Source: CAZXGD01 sp046350455
GTDB taxonomy: Bacteria; Planctomycetota; Phycisphaerae; Phycisphaerales; SM1A02
DNA length: 64,000 bases
Assembly: GCA_046350455.1 (NCBI GenBank)
Contig: JAXMAM010000005.1
Span: 1 to 64,000, forward strand
Direction: 5' to 3'
Both the position numbers and the translations under genes were made by a program. The notes beneath the pieces are model-generated. The model did not search any database. It was not told the origin of the DNA and saw nothing but the letters and a program-made list of their open reading frames with translations. Of this stretch, positions 17,132 through 25,619 are shown one piece after another (position 1 is the stretch's first letter; each line of letters begins with the position of its first letter).

Positions 17132-17148
17132 GCGGCGCAGTGCGCCGC
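17132..17148 (-). promoter_or_regulatory. Leader hairpin of prepilin copy 2
   Basis: GCGGCGCA-G-TGCGCCGC is a perfect stem 41 bases upstream of the start. Outer bases TTGGAGC and GCTCCA extend the pairing. It matches the copy 1 hairpin in position and shape, with a compensatory base-pair change. Confidence 0.6.
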
Positions 17149-17193
17149 GAGCTCCACCAAGACGTGACCTGCAGGACCGAACGACAGCCCGGC

Positions 17194-17314
17194 TCCACCC
17201 GCAGGCAGGTGGAACTCAAAATGAACCCGGGTCTATCGCGGCCGACCCGGACAGGCCGCGACCGGTTTGCAATGCTCCGCCGGTCTCCAGGGTGTAAGAA
17301 GGCCCCGGTACGGG
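17194..17314 (-). other. Hairpin-rich upstream region of prepilin copy 2
   Basis: There is no gene between 17092 and 17393. Perfect inverted repeats follow one another: TCCACC/GGTGGA (17194-17213), the palindrome ACCCGGGT (17225-17232), CGCGGCC/GGCCGCG (17237-17260), GACCGG/CCGGTC (17260-17285) and CCCG/CGGG (17304-17314). The region must also contain the divergent promoters for copy 2 and for the asparaginase-family gene. I see no convincing promoter boxes. Confidence 0.45.
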
Positions 17315-17393
17315 TCTATACGGCGTGCAGCAGTGGACTCATGGCAGGACGAGCGGAGGATTTTCCCGGCAAGTCCGCCCGTACGCTGGCGCC

Positions 17394-18380
17394 ATGGTTC
17401 GAATGGTGAGCACATGGTCGTTTGCAGCGCGCGGGAACGAATGCGCCTGGCCAGCGCTGGCCAGCGGCGGAGATCCGCTGGACGCTGTGCTTGAGGCCTG
17501 CCGCGTGGCAGAGGAGGATCCTTCTGTGGACAGCGTGGGCCGTGGTGGCCTGCCAGACGCTGAAGGCCACGTCACGCTGGATGGCTGCGTGATGCGGTCG
17601 CCACGGCAATGTGGCAGCGCGTGCGGGCTGCGCCGCCACCTGCACCCTGCCAAGGTGGCCCGCCTGGTCATGGAGCGCACGCGCCACATCATGCTGGTGG
17701 GCGAGGCAGCCGACGCATTTGCCGATGCGCAGGGCGAGCCCAGCCTGCGGCCAGAGGAGCTGCTTGCGCCCGCAGCGCGAGCTGCGTGGGAGGCGTGGCG
17801 CCAGGATCCTTCGGACGCTGCAGCAGGTCAGCAGACCAGGGATGGATCGCTGCTGCGCGCGGGCGGACACGGGGACATCCGCCCTGTGGACAGCGGCGAC
17901 CCAGCCACCGGCGCGCTCTTCCGGCGCGAGGCGCGATGGGCTGGTCACGACACCATCGGCAGCCTGGCGTGCAGCACGCGCGGTGAGCTGGCAGGCGCAT
18001 GCAGCACCAGCGGCACACCGTACAAGGTGCCCGGACGCGTGGGCGACAGCCCGATCATCGGCCACGGCCTGTATGTGGACCCAGCGGCAGGCGCTGCCAC
18101 CGCCACTGGCAGCGGCGAGCTGATCATGGGCGTGTGCGGCGCCTTTCTGGCGGTGGAGGAGATGCGCCGTGGCGCCACGCCCGCGCAGGCAGCACGCCTG
18201 GTGGTGGAGCGGATTGCAGCGTCGTACACCATCCTGCCGCATCACCAGACTGCGTTCGTCACCTTGGCTCCCGATGGAACATGGGGAGCGGCTGCGCTGC
18301 GCGATGGCTTCCTGGTGGCGGTGCGCGGGCCAGAGGGCGCCAGCGTGGAGCGCCCGCAGTTCCACCTGCGGGATGACTGA
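17394..18380 (+). CDS. Ntn-hydrolase, asparaginase/N4-glycosylasparaginase family (peptidase T2)
   Basis: A 328-residue proenzyme starting at the ATG 17394 (MVRMVSTWSFAARG). The autocleavage site and nucleophile lie in G-H-D-T-I-G-S-L-A, with Thr187 as the expected new N-terminus of the beta subunit. The following segment C-S-T-S-G-T-P-Y-K-V-P-G-R-V-G-D-S-P-I-I-G-H-G is the substrate-binding signature of glycosylasparaginases. Early motifs D-S-V-G-R-G-G-L-P and the paired T-L-D-G also match that branch more than plant-type isoaspartyl peptidases. It should hydrolyse the Asn side-chain amide or GlcNAc-Asn bond. No signal peptide is evident, so the product is probably cytosolic. It could help degrade glycoprotein remnants, which would suit a glycan-using bacterium. 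Confidence 0.88.
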   Translation: MVRMVSTWSFAARGNECAWPALASGGDPLDAVLEACRVAEEDPSVDSVGRGGLPDAEGHVTLDGCVMRSPRQCGSACGLRRHLHPAKVARLVMERTRHIMLVGEAADAFADAQGEPSLRPEELLAPAARAAWEAWRQDPSDAAAGQQTRDGSLLRAGGHGDIRPVDSGDPATGALFRREARWAGHDTIGSLACSTRGELAGACSTSGTPYKVPGRVGDSPIIGHGLYVDPAAGAATATGSGELIMGVCGAFLAVEEMRRGATPAQAARLVVERIAASYTILPHHQTAFVTLAPDGTWGAAALRDGFLVAVRGPEGASVERPQFHLRDD

Positions 18381-18506
18381 CGCTGGCACGGCCACGCTGC
18401 TCCTCCTGCCCCGCTAGGCTGGTTGCACCGGCGCACGCGCGCCTCCCGCATGCGCGCGTCCCCGCCCCCGCACGCGCGCCCTTCGGCGCGCTCACTGGAG
18501 ATGACC

Positions 18507-19073
18507 ATGCGACTGCTGATCCTCGTCCTCTTGGCTGTGATCCCCGTTCTGACGCTGCCCGGCTGCAAGGTGGCGCCCAAGGCAGATGACCGCGCCGCGT
18601 TCGTGCAGGAGTCGCGCGATGGGCTGGCGTACTTTGAAAGCAACGTGCCTGGGCTCACCAAGCAGATCGCTGCGTCTGCTGGCTACGCCGTCTTCCCTGG
18701 CGCTGGACAATGGGGCATCATCTTCACTGGTGGCTCCTTTGGCCGCGGCGCGGTGTTCACTGCGGATGGCACGCAGGTGGGCTGGGCTGCGGTGAACAAC
18801 TTCAATGTGGGTCTGCAGGCGGGCGGTCAGGGCAAGAAGATCCTGCTGGTGTTCCAGAACAAGGAAGTGATGCAGAAGTTCCAGGACGGCCTGCTGACTG
18901 GCAGCGCGCAGGGCACAGCGGTGGCGGGCAGCAGTTCCTCGAACGCTTTGGCGCCCTTCCAGGACGGCATGGCGGTGTACATGGGCGCAGAGAAGGGCCT
19001 GATGGCGGGAGGCATGATCGGCATGGAGAACTTCCGCTACCGCGCGCTGGGCCAGGAAGATCAGAAGAAGTAG
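18507..19073 (+). CDS. SYLF/YSC84-domain lipoprotein
   Basis: A 188-residue lipoprotein. The start at 18507 is favoured by GGAG six bases upstream and by a lipoprotein signal MRLLILVLLAVIPVLTLPGC ending in the lipobox L-P-G-C. The mature part has the SYLF pattern: A-G-Y-A-V-F-P-G-A-G-Q-W-G, then F-G-R-G-A-V-F, N-F-N-V-G-L-Q-A-G-G-Q-G and the C-terminal A-E-K-G-L-M-A-G-G motif. Family members bind lipids or phosphoinositides in eukaryotes; the bacterial role is not settled. It would be anchored to a membrane facing the periplasm. It is followed after 28 bases by the cobalamin adenosyltransferase gene, with no obvious functional link. Confidence 0.88.
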   Translation: MRLLILVLLAVIPVLTLPGCKVAPKADDRAAFVQESRDGLAYFESNVPGLTKQIAASAGYAVFPGAGQWGIIFTGGSFGRGAVFTADGTQVGWAAVNNFNVGLQAGGQGKKILLVFQNKEVMQKFQDGLLTGSAQGTAVAGSSSSNALAPFQDGMAVYMGAEKGLMAGGMIGMENFRYRALGQEDQKK

Positions 19074-19101
19074 GCGCCACCTGCAGCGCAGGTCAAACAC
19101 C

Positions 19102-19674
19102 ATGAAGCTCTACACCCGAACTGGCGATGATGGCATGACCAGCCTCTTTGGAGGCACGCGTGTCTCCAAGGATCACCTGCGCATCCGCGCGTATGGCAGC
19201 GTGGACGAGCTGAACGCGGTGCTTGGCCTGGCGCTGTGCGCGTGCGACGCCAGCAATGCGGTGGAACAGCGCCTGCACCAGATCCTGACGCTGCTGCAGA
19301 GCAGGCTGTTCGACATCGGCGCAGACCTGGCCACGCCCGAAGGCAACAAGCACCAGGCCAAGATCCACCGGGTGGATGAGGCGGATGTGGCGCAGGCAGA
19401 AGGCTGGATTGATGAAGTGGACGGCGGCAACCCGCCCATCCAGACGTTTGTGATGCCAGGCGGAACAGAGCTGGCGGCGCGGCTGCACATGGCACGCACG
19501 GTGTCGCGGCGCGCAGAGCGCGATGTGGTGGCGCTGGCTGCCACAGAGCCTGTGGGCGAGCCGCTCCTGCGCTACATCAACCGGCTGAGCGATCTGTTCT
19601 TTGCCATGGCCAGGCGGGCCAACCACGCGCGCGGCCTGCCAGACGTGCCGTGGATTCCAGCCAAGAAGGCCTGA
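19102..19674 (+). CDS. Cob(I)alamin adenosyltransferase, PduO/MMAB type
   Basis: A 190-residue cytosolic enzyme that transfers the adenosyl group of ATP to cob(I)alamin to make coenzyme B12. The N-terminal signature K-L-Y-T-R-T-G-D-D-G-M-T-S-L-F-G-G binds ATP. G-S-V-D-E-L-N-A-V-L-G-L, F-V-M-P-G-G-T-E-L-A-A-R-L-H, A-R-T-V-S-R-R-A-E-R-D and N-R-L-S-D-L-F-F complete the family pattern. Length is normal. No B12-dependent enzyme is encoded nearby, so it probably serves genes elsewhere in the genome. Confidence 0.95.
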   Translation: MKLYTRTGDDGMTSLFGGTRVSKDHLRIRAYGSVDELNAVLGLALCACDASNAVEQRLHQILTLLQSRLFDIGADLATPEGNKHQAKIHRVDEADVAQAEGWIDEVDGGNPPIQTFVMPGGTELAARLHMARTVSRRAERDVVALAATEPVGEPLLRYINRLSDLFFAMARRANHARGLPDVPWIPAKKA

Positions 19675-19688
19675 GGGGGCGCGGGGCG

Positions 19689-20345
19689 TCACGCCTCCAG
19701 GGTGCCGAACACGCGGTCGCCAGCATCGCCCAAGCCTGGACGGATGTAGGCATTGCTGTCCAGCTCACGGTCCAGTGAGCAGGCGAAGATGGGCACATCT
19801 GGGTGCTCGGTGCCCACGCGCTGCACGCCTTCGGGCGCAGCCACCAGGCAGATCATCTGGATGTCCACGCAGCCTGCATCCTTCAGATAGCGGATGGCTG
19901 CGCACGCGCTGCCGCCTGTGGCAAGCATGGGGTCAATGACGATGGCGTAGCCCGTGGCCACGTCTGCGGGCAGGCGCGCGTAGTAGGTGACCGGGCGCTT
20001 GGTGGCTTCGTCGCGGCGGATGCCGATGTGGCCCACGCGCGCTTCTGGGAAGAGCGCCATCACGCCGTCGGTCATGCTGAGGCCAGCGCGGAGGATGGGC
20101 ACCAGCGTGACCGGCCGGCTGAGCGCCGCGCCGTCGGCCTCTTCCAGCGGCGTGCGCACGCGCACCGTGCGGGTCTCAAAGCGGCGGGAGACCTCGTAGG
20201 TCATGAGGCCGGCGATCTCGTTCAGCAGCCGGCGGAAGTCCGCTGAGGGCGTGTGGCTGTCGCGCGCCACCGTCAGCTTGTGCATGATGAGCGGGTGCTC
20301 AAAGACGCTCAGATTGCGGAATGCGTGGCTGTGGCTGAATGGCAA
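19689..20345 (-). CDS. upp: Uracil phosphoribosyltransferase
   Basis: Converts uracil and PRPP to UMP in pyrimidine salvage. Family motifs are present: E-H-P-L-I-M-H-K-L near the N-terminus, L-V-P-I-L-R-A-G-L-S-M, the PRPP loop I-V-I-D-P-M-L-A-T-G-G-S-A, and the C-terminal uracil-binding I-R-P-G-L-G-D-A-G-D-R-V-F-G-T. The start is uncertain. The first ATG (20285) would remove the conserved H-P-L-I segment. TTG at 20345 or CTG at 20312 keep it, and the CTG would give 207 residues, the usual family length. A farther ATG at 20402 overlaps the divergent gene. I chose the TTG. The enzyme is cytosolic and convergent with the adenosyltransferase gene. Confidence 0.9.
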   Translation of the reverse strand: MPFSHSHAFRNLSVFEHPLIMHKLTVARDSHTPSADFRRLLNEIAGLMTYEVSRRFETRTVRVRTPLEEADGAALSRPVTLVPILRAGLSMTDGVMALFPEARVGHIGIRRDEATKRPVTYYARLPADVATGYAIVIDPMLATGGSACAAIRYLKDAGCVDIQMICLVAAPEGVQRVGTEHPDVPIFACSLDRELDSNAYIRPGLGDAGDRVFGTLEA

Positions 20346-20386
20346 GGTGGGGGCTTTCTCCACGCAGCGTAGACTTGCAGCCCGCC

Positions 20387-21295
20387 ATGCGCATCTCCAC
20401 ACCTCTCTCGTTTGCGGCAGGCACCCTGGTGGGTGGCGCTGCCCTCCTGTTGGCCGCCATCGCTCCGCAGCAGGGTGCGCCCGGCGGGTACCCGCAGGGC
20501 GGCGCGTATCCGCAGGGTGGCGGCAACCCGGCGGGCACCGTCACGCCCAATCCAGCGGTGAACCCCGCTGCGCAGAACCTGGGGCCGGGCCTCCTCACGC
20601 AGCAGCAGATCCAGCAGGACACGTACTCCGCCATGACGCTGCTCAACGCGTTCATCGGACGGTGGGATGTCATGGGCCAGGCGTTCGAGCCAGATGGCAC
20701 GGCAGCCGAGACGTTCCAGGGCGCTGCGGTGTTCAGTCTGGCGCTGGGCGAGAACTTTGTGCTGGGAGACTGGACGCTGACCAGCGGCCAGTACGTGCTG
20801 CAGCAAATTGACTACTTCGGATATTCGCCAGGCCTGCGGCGCTTCACGCACACCATGCTCACGCAGCTGGACAAAAGCATGGTCTACCAGCAGGGAATCT
20901 GGGTGCCAGAGAGCAGCACGCTGAGCTTCTCCATGGCCGCGCCGCTGGACACGCCAAGCGGCAAGCCGCGCGCGGTGGGGCTGGAGTATTCGTTCATCAC
21001 GCCTGGGCAGATTGCCGTCACCATGACCATGCAGAGCGGCGCCAAGTCGCCGCGCACGGTGCGCATGATGCTGACGCCAAGCAAGGCGCCGCCGGCAAAC
21101 ATGCAGCCTTCGGGCATGCCTGATGGCAGCATTCCCGCCATGGCCACCGGTGCCAACAGCATGGAGCAGATGCAGAAGGCCATCATGCAGATGAACTCGC
21201 AGAAGCAGGCCATGCAGCAGTACATGGCTGGCATGCACCAGCAAATGCAGCAGATGCAGCAGCAGATGATGCCGCCGCTGAACGGGAATCCCTGA
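20387..21295 (+). CDS. Exported DUF1579-like protein with Met/Gln-rich tail
   Basis: A 302-residue protein. The start at ATG 20387 (MRISTPLSFAAGTLVGGAALLLAA) gives a signal or anchor helix. A short Gly-Tyr-Pro-Gln repeat (G-G-Y-P-Q-G-G-A-Y-P-Q-G-G-G) follows. The central domain has L-N-A-F-I-G-R-W-D-V-M-G-Q-A, G-E-N-F-V-L-G-D-W and Y-F-G-Y-S-P-G-L-R-R-F, as in DUF1579 proteins (predicted beta-barrel folds resembling lipocalins). The last 70 residues are very rich in Met and Gln and could be a coiled or disordered tail. Function is unknown. Der follows after 29 bases on the same strand. Confidence 0.75.
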   Translation: MRISTPLSFAAGTLVGGAALLLAAIAPQQGAPGGYPQGGAYPQGGGNPAGTVTPNPAVNPAAQNLGPGLLTQQQIQQDTYSAMTLLNAFIGRWDVMGQAFEPDGTAAETFQGAAVFSLALGENFVLGDWTLTSGQYVLQQIDYFGYSPGLRRFTHTMLTQLDKSMVYQQGIWVPESSTLSFSMAAPLDTPSGKPRAVGLEYSFITPGQIAVTMTMQSGAKSPRTVRMMLTPSKAPPANMQPSGMPDGSIPAMATGANSMEQMQKAIMQMNSQKQAMQQYMAGMHQQMQQMQQQMMPPLNGNP

Positions 21296-21324
21296 GCAGC
21301 GCTTCCGCGCAGCACGGAACGCAC

Positions 21325-22719
21325 ATGGCACTTCCAAGACTGGCCATCATCGGTCGCCCCAATGTGGGCAAGAGCAGCCTGTTCAACCGGCTGGCGGGGC
21401 GGCGCATCAGCATCGTGGATCCCACGCCTGGCGTCACCCGCGACCGCGTGAGCACCGTGCTGGAGATGCGCCCGCCGCCCGAGTACAGCAACGAGCCCGC
21501 GCGCTGGGTGGAGCTGATGGACACGGGCGGCTACGGCATCTACACCGCCGATGGCCAGCGCATTGACGACGCAGGCAAGGACCTGGCCGCGCTCACGCCG
21601 GACATCGAGCAGCAGATCCGCAAGGCGGCGCAGCAGGCGGATCTGATCCTGTTTGTGATTGACGCGCAGACTGGCCTGATGCCGCTGGACGAGACGGTGG
21701 CGCAGCTGCTGCGCACTGCGGGCCTGGCGGCGCGCATCCTGGTGGTGGCCAACAAGGTGGACGATCCCAGCTGGGAGCCGCACGGGCTGGAGGCGGCGAA
21801 CATGGGGTTCGGCGCGCCGGTGCTGGTGAGCGCCACCAGCGGGTTCGGCTCGCGGCAGCTGGCGGAGGCGGTGTGGACGCGGATCGGCTCGCGGCCGGAC
21901 GCCGAGGAGCCGCGCACGCCGGAGGTGAAGTTCGCCATCGTAGGTCGGCGCAACGCTGGCAAGAGCAGCCTGGTGAATGCGCTGGCAGGCGAGCCGCGCG
22001 TGATTGTGAGCGAAATTGCGGGCACCACGCGCGATGCGGTGGATGTGCGAATGGAGCTGGACGGCCACGCGCTGCTGGCCATTGACACCGCTGGAGTGCG
22101 CAAGCGCAAGAGCTGGGCGGACGATGTGGAGTACTACAGCAATCAGCGCACGTCCGACGCGATCGCGCGGGCCGATGTGTGCGTGCTGCTGCTGGACGCC
22201 ACCGAGAAGTGCTCGCAGATCGAGAAGAAGCTGGCCGGGCAGCTGGAGGAGGCGTTCAAGCCCACGGTGATCGCGGTCAACAAGTGGGACCTGGTGCAGA
22301 AGGAGCTGCGGCCGGAGGACTACACGGACTACCTGACGCAGGAGTTTCCGGGGCTGGACTTCGCGCCCATTGTGTTCCTGAGTGCGGCGGCGGGCATGGG
22401 CCTGCAGAACCTGGTGCAGCTGATTCTGAATCTGGACCAGCAGGCTGGGCATCGCGAGGGCACAGGCCGCGTGAATCACGCGGTGCGAACCATCCTGGAG
22501 GGCCGCGGCCCCAGCAGCAAGCTTGGCACCAAGGCGAAGGTGTTCTACGTGGCGCAGATTGATGTGCGGCCGCCCACCATTGCCATGGTGGTGAACAAGC
22601 CCGACCTATTCGAAGGCGGCTACGAGCGCTACTTCAAGAACCAGCTCCGCGAGCACCTACCCTTCAGCGAGGTGCCGATCAAGCTGGTCTTCAGCGAACG
22701 CAAGCGCGAACCCCGCTGA
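21325..22719 (+). CDS. der: Ribosome-assembly GTPase Der (EngA), two GTPase domains
   Basis: A 464-residue essential GTPase acting in 50S ribosomal subunit maturation. Domain 1 has the P-loop GRPNVGKSS near residue 10, then P-G-V-T-R-D, D-T-G-G and N-K-V-D. Domain 2 has the P-loop GRRNAGKSS near residue 210, then A-G-T-T-R-D, D-T-A-G and N-K-W-D. The C-terminal KH-like domain covers about residues 370-464, ending with a basic tail F-S-E-R-K-R-E-P-R. Length is typical. The stop codon lies five bases before a dispersed repeat. Confidence 0.96.
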   Translation: MALPRLAIIGRPNVGKSSLFNRLAGRRISIVDPTPGVTRDRVSTVLEMRPPPEYSNEPARWVELMDTGGYGIYTADGQRIDDAGKDLAALTPDIEQQIRKAAQQADLILFVIDAQTGLMPLDETVAQLLRTAGLAARILVVANKVDDPSWEPHGLEAANMGFGAPVLVSATSGFGSRQLAEAVWTRIGSRPDAEEPRTPEVKFAIVGRRNAGKSSLVNALAGEPRVIVSEIAGTTRDAVDVRMELDGHALLAIDTAGVRKRKSWADDVEYYSNQRTSDAIARADVCVLLLDATEKCSQIEKKLAGQLEEAFKPTVIAVNKWDLVQKELRPEDYTDYLTQEFPGLDFAPIVFLSAAAGMGLQNLVQLILNLDQQAGHREGTGRVNHAVRTILEGRGPSSKLGTKAKVFYVAQIDVRPPTIAMVVNKPDLFEGGYERYFKNQLREHLPFSEVPIKLVFSERKREPR

Positions 22720-22724
22720 AACTC

Positions 22725-23163
22725 GTGCCTGGCACGGGTGTCCCTACTTTCCGGGGGCGTCCGATGGTGGTGCCGCTGGGGGCGCGGAAGAGGCTGCGAT
22801 GCGTCTGCCGAAGCAGCGCACCCCGCCGCTGATCCGTCGGCAGGCGCTGCCGCAGATCGTCCATTACTCGCAGCGGCCGCAGCGCGGGGCCGGGGGGCGC
22901 GGCGTAGCGGCGTTGAGCGGAGCGAGGCAGGATGTGTGCGCGCCCCGGTTCGCGGGCCGGTCCACCTGCGGGAGGCGATCACCAGGCCGAGCAGACGGAA
23001 CCTGGTGGAGCCAGGCCGTCCGCGGCCGCACGCCCCGGACCGCGCGGGCCGGCACGCGGGGCGCGTGGTTCGGCGCGTTGCGGCCCGCGCGATGGCCCGC
23101 GCGCCGTCCGGCGCGGGATCAACTTCGCCGTTCCACAGAAACCCGGGACACCCGTGCAGGCAC
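22725..23163 (+). mobile_element. MITE-like element E3 between der and the broken gene
   Basis: A gene-free stretch bounded by GTGCCTGGCACGGGTGTCCC (22725-22744) and the reverse complement with one C missing (GGGACACCCGTGCAGGCAC, 23145-23163). The core at 22873-23040 is similar to 11986-12150, including CCTGGTGGAGCC and the CGTCCGCGGCCGC end. The extra 125 bases before the core have no match elsewhere in the window. No coding frame is convincing. Left and right ends touch the 3' ends of der and of the broken gene. Confidence 0.72.
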
Positions 23164-23187
23164 CGATTTCGAGGGCACCGATTTCCG

Positions 23188-25558
23188 CTAGCGGCGGCCG
23201 CCGCCGCCGCGGGCGCCACCGCCACCACCACCGCTGCGCACCGGCGCGCGGTAGCCACCACCGTACGCGCCAGCCTGCTGGTGGTACGCCAGGTGGAAGC
23301 CCGAGTAGTTCCCGTAGTTGCCACCGTAGGAACGCTGCGTGGGGTAGCGCGTGGGCGCCTGCCCCGCCAGGCGTGCGCGTGGGCCGCTCACCGGATTGTT
23401 CGTCGGCCGCTCTCCGCCAGGATTGCGCGTTGGAATCTCGCCGCCGGGCGTGCGCGTGGGCCGCTCGCCACCGGGTGTGTTGGTGGGGCGCTCGCCACCT
23501 GGAGTGTTGGTGGGACGTTCACCACCTGGAGTGTTCGTGGGCCGCTCACCCACCCGGCGTGTTGGTCGGCCGCTGGCCACCCGGGGTGCGCGTGGCAGCG
23601 CCCCAGCCGTTGGTGCCGTTGCGCCCGCGGTCTGCTGCAGCCAGGCGGTTCTGGCGCGCCTGGTTCTGGTCACGTTGCCACTGGTTCCATGCGTTGTTCC
23701 AGTGGTGGTCGTAGGGATTCAATGGTTCACCAGTTGTTCCAGTGGTGCCAGCCCAGCCCCCCAGTTGCCCCAGCCGCCAGCCCAGCAGTTGCTCCAGCCG
23801 CCGCACCAGCCCAGCCGCCGTAGCAATTGTCGTAGTAGTACGGCTGCACCGCGGGGTACTCGTTGATGTACGTGTTGCCCGTGGGGTGGCGCAAACGTGC
23901 CGGTGTCGTCGTCATAGCCAGGATCGCCTGCATACGTCTGCGGGTACGCCTGCTGCGTGGCGCCGTTGCCCAGGTCTGCAGACTGATACGCGTAGCCCGT
24001 GCCGTACACCGGCGTGCCGTCCTGCATGTAGGTGCCCAGGTACCCCGGCGTGAAGCCAAAGGTCACGCTGTCGGTGGTGCTGCCAGCCACCTCCACGTAG
24101 GTGCACGAATAGATAGGCGAGTTTGGCTGGGATGTTGTAGATGTCGTCCGGCACCTTGTCGCAAAGCGTCCAGCCGCTGTCTGGCGCGCTGCTTGAAACC
24201 ACGCTGCGTTGTCGCAGCAGTAGTACGTGGTGCCATCCTGAATGACTGGCTGCGAAGCGTTCACCGCGTACTGCTGGTACGCGTGCCGTCAATAGCCGTG
24301 AACTTGGGCTTGCCCTGGTAGGCTCACCGCGCACTTGGCGGCAGAGCGGTCCAGCGTCACGGTGCGCATCTCGAGGCGGCCAGCACCGCCTCCTTGGCTG
24401 CTGGCGTGTTGGGCACGCTGGCAAGCGCTGGTTCGTACTGGCCTGTCTGTGGCAGCTGCGCGAACGCCGCTGGCACCTGCGTGGGCGGGATGTACCCCCA
24501 CGGGCCATCTTCTGTTGGCGCAGAGAACCACCGGCCCGAAGCCAGCGTCCAGTAGCTTGGTTGTCGGTGAAGAGCAGGATGCCGTCGGTGTTGGTGGCGC
24601 CCTGCACGCCGGGGCACACGGGCGCCAGCTGCGCAGGACCATTCAGCGAGATGAGCACGGTGGGCACGGTGGCCACCAGCACATCTGGCGGCTGCGTCTG
24701 CGTGTTCTGCGTGGCGGCGCGCGACTGTTCCGCCACCGCCTGGTCGCGAGCGACATCGGGCGGCAGCGCTGGCGGCTTGCCCAGCGCGGCGATGACCGCG
24801 TCAGGTGGCGGCGAGGCCTTCTGCCATGGGCCGCGGAACGAGTACGCGCCGCGCCAGTCGTTCTGGCCAAGGCGCAGATACCAGTTGGAATTGGGATCCA
24901 CGATCAGGATGAACGGCGTGTTGGTGGCGCGCCGCCAGCCCGTGGTGCCCATGGGCACGGTGCGCGGGTCGCCATCCACGCTCAGGAGCACCGTGGGCCG
25001 CTCCACCACCTTGATGACCGGTGGCTGGTGCTTGAGGCCAGGCGTGGACACCGGGTCCACCTGCAGCTTTGCGGCCAGCGCGCGGCGGTCCACCGTGAGC
25101 CCGGCGTTCTGCAGCAGCGTGTTGAGCGCCGTGCGCACGGGGCCAGTGTCGTCCGCGCCGCCGATGGTGGCCTTGATGACCTCAAAGCGGTTGATCTCCA
25201 CCTCGCCGTGCTGATCTGCGGGCGCGATGGTGGCGCTGATCTCCACCTGCCCGCTCTGCTGCGAGCCATCCGCGGTGGTCACCTGCAGCGGCGCTTCCAG
25301 GCGGATCTGCGTGCCCAGCAGCGAGCCAAACGTGGGACGGTCGATGGTGTAGGTGACGCCGTCCTTCTGCGTGGTCTGCGGCCAGTTCATGAGCGGCGGC
25401 GTGCTCAGCGCAGTGCTTGGCGCTTGACCAGGCGCGCCGCCAGTGGGATCGCCGGGTGGTGCGTCCTGCGCGCTGCGCGGTGCAGCCACACCCAGGAGCA
25501 ATGCGCAGCAACCCACTGCAGCAGCGGACAGACCCAGCGAAGCGCGGAGGTTCTTCAT
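23188..25558 (-). pseudogene. Frameshifted exported repeat-containing protein (about 790 codons if intact)
   Basis: The ATG at 25558 starts a signal peptide (MKNLRASLGLSAAAVGCCALL). The first 330 residues read cleanly to about 24.57 kb (G-I-L-L-F-T-D-N-Q). Beyond that, coding-quality sequence jumps between the three frames. One segment carries S-Y-W-T-L-A-S-G-R-W-F and W-G-Y-I-P-P. Another carries R-T-V-T-L-D-R-S-A-A-K and a third P-V-I-Q-D-G-T-T-Y-Y-C-C-D-N-A-A-W-F. Then follow D-S-G-W-T-L-C-D-K-V-P-D-D-I-Y, V-T-F-G-F-T-P-G-Y-L-G-T-Y, and a tail of E-R-P-T-N-T-P-G-G repeats ending Gly/Arg-rich. I count about nine shifts, near 24.56, 24.39, 24.32, 24.28, 24.20, 24.13, 23.90, 23.74 and 23.55 kb. 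The middle resembles proteins often labelled carbohydrate-binding family V/XII. It is either a very young pseudogene or a run of one-base sequencing errors. Confidence 0.75.
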
Positions 25559-25619
25559 GCCCACAGGCTACTTTGGAGGGGCCGGATTGCGGATGGGTAG
25601 CGCGCGGCCCTGGGCACGC

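Noticed and set aside
17397..17410. Possible tRNA T-loop (GGTTCGAAT)
   Set aside because: No acceptor, D or anticodon stem can be drawn around it, and it lies in the start region of the asparaginase-family gene.
23390..23560. The E-R-P-T-N-T-P-G-G repeat as a minisatellite in non-coding DNA
   Set aside because: The repeats keep a reading frame and continue the protein encoded upstream once the shifts are corrected, so they are better explained as coding repeats.
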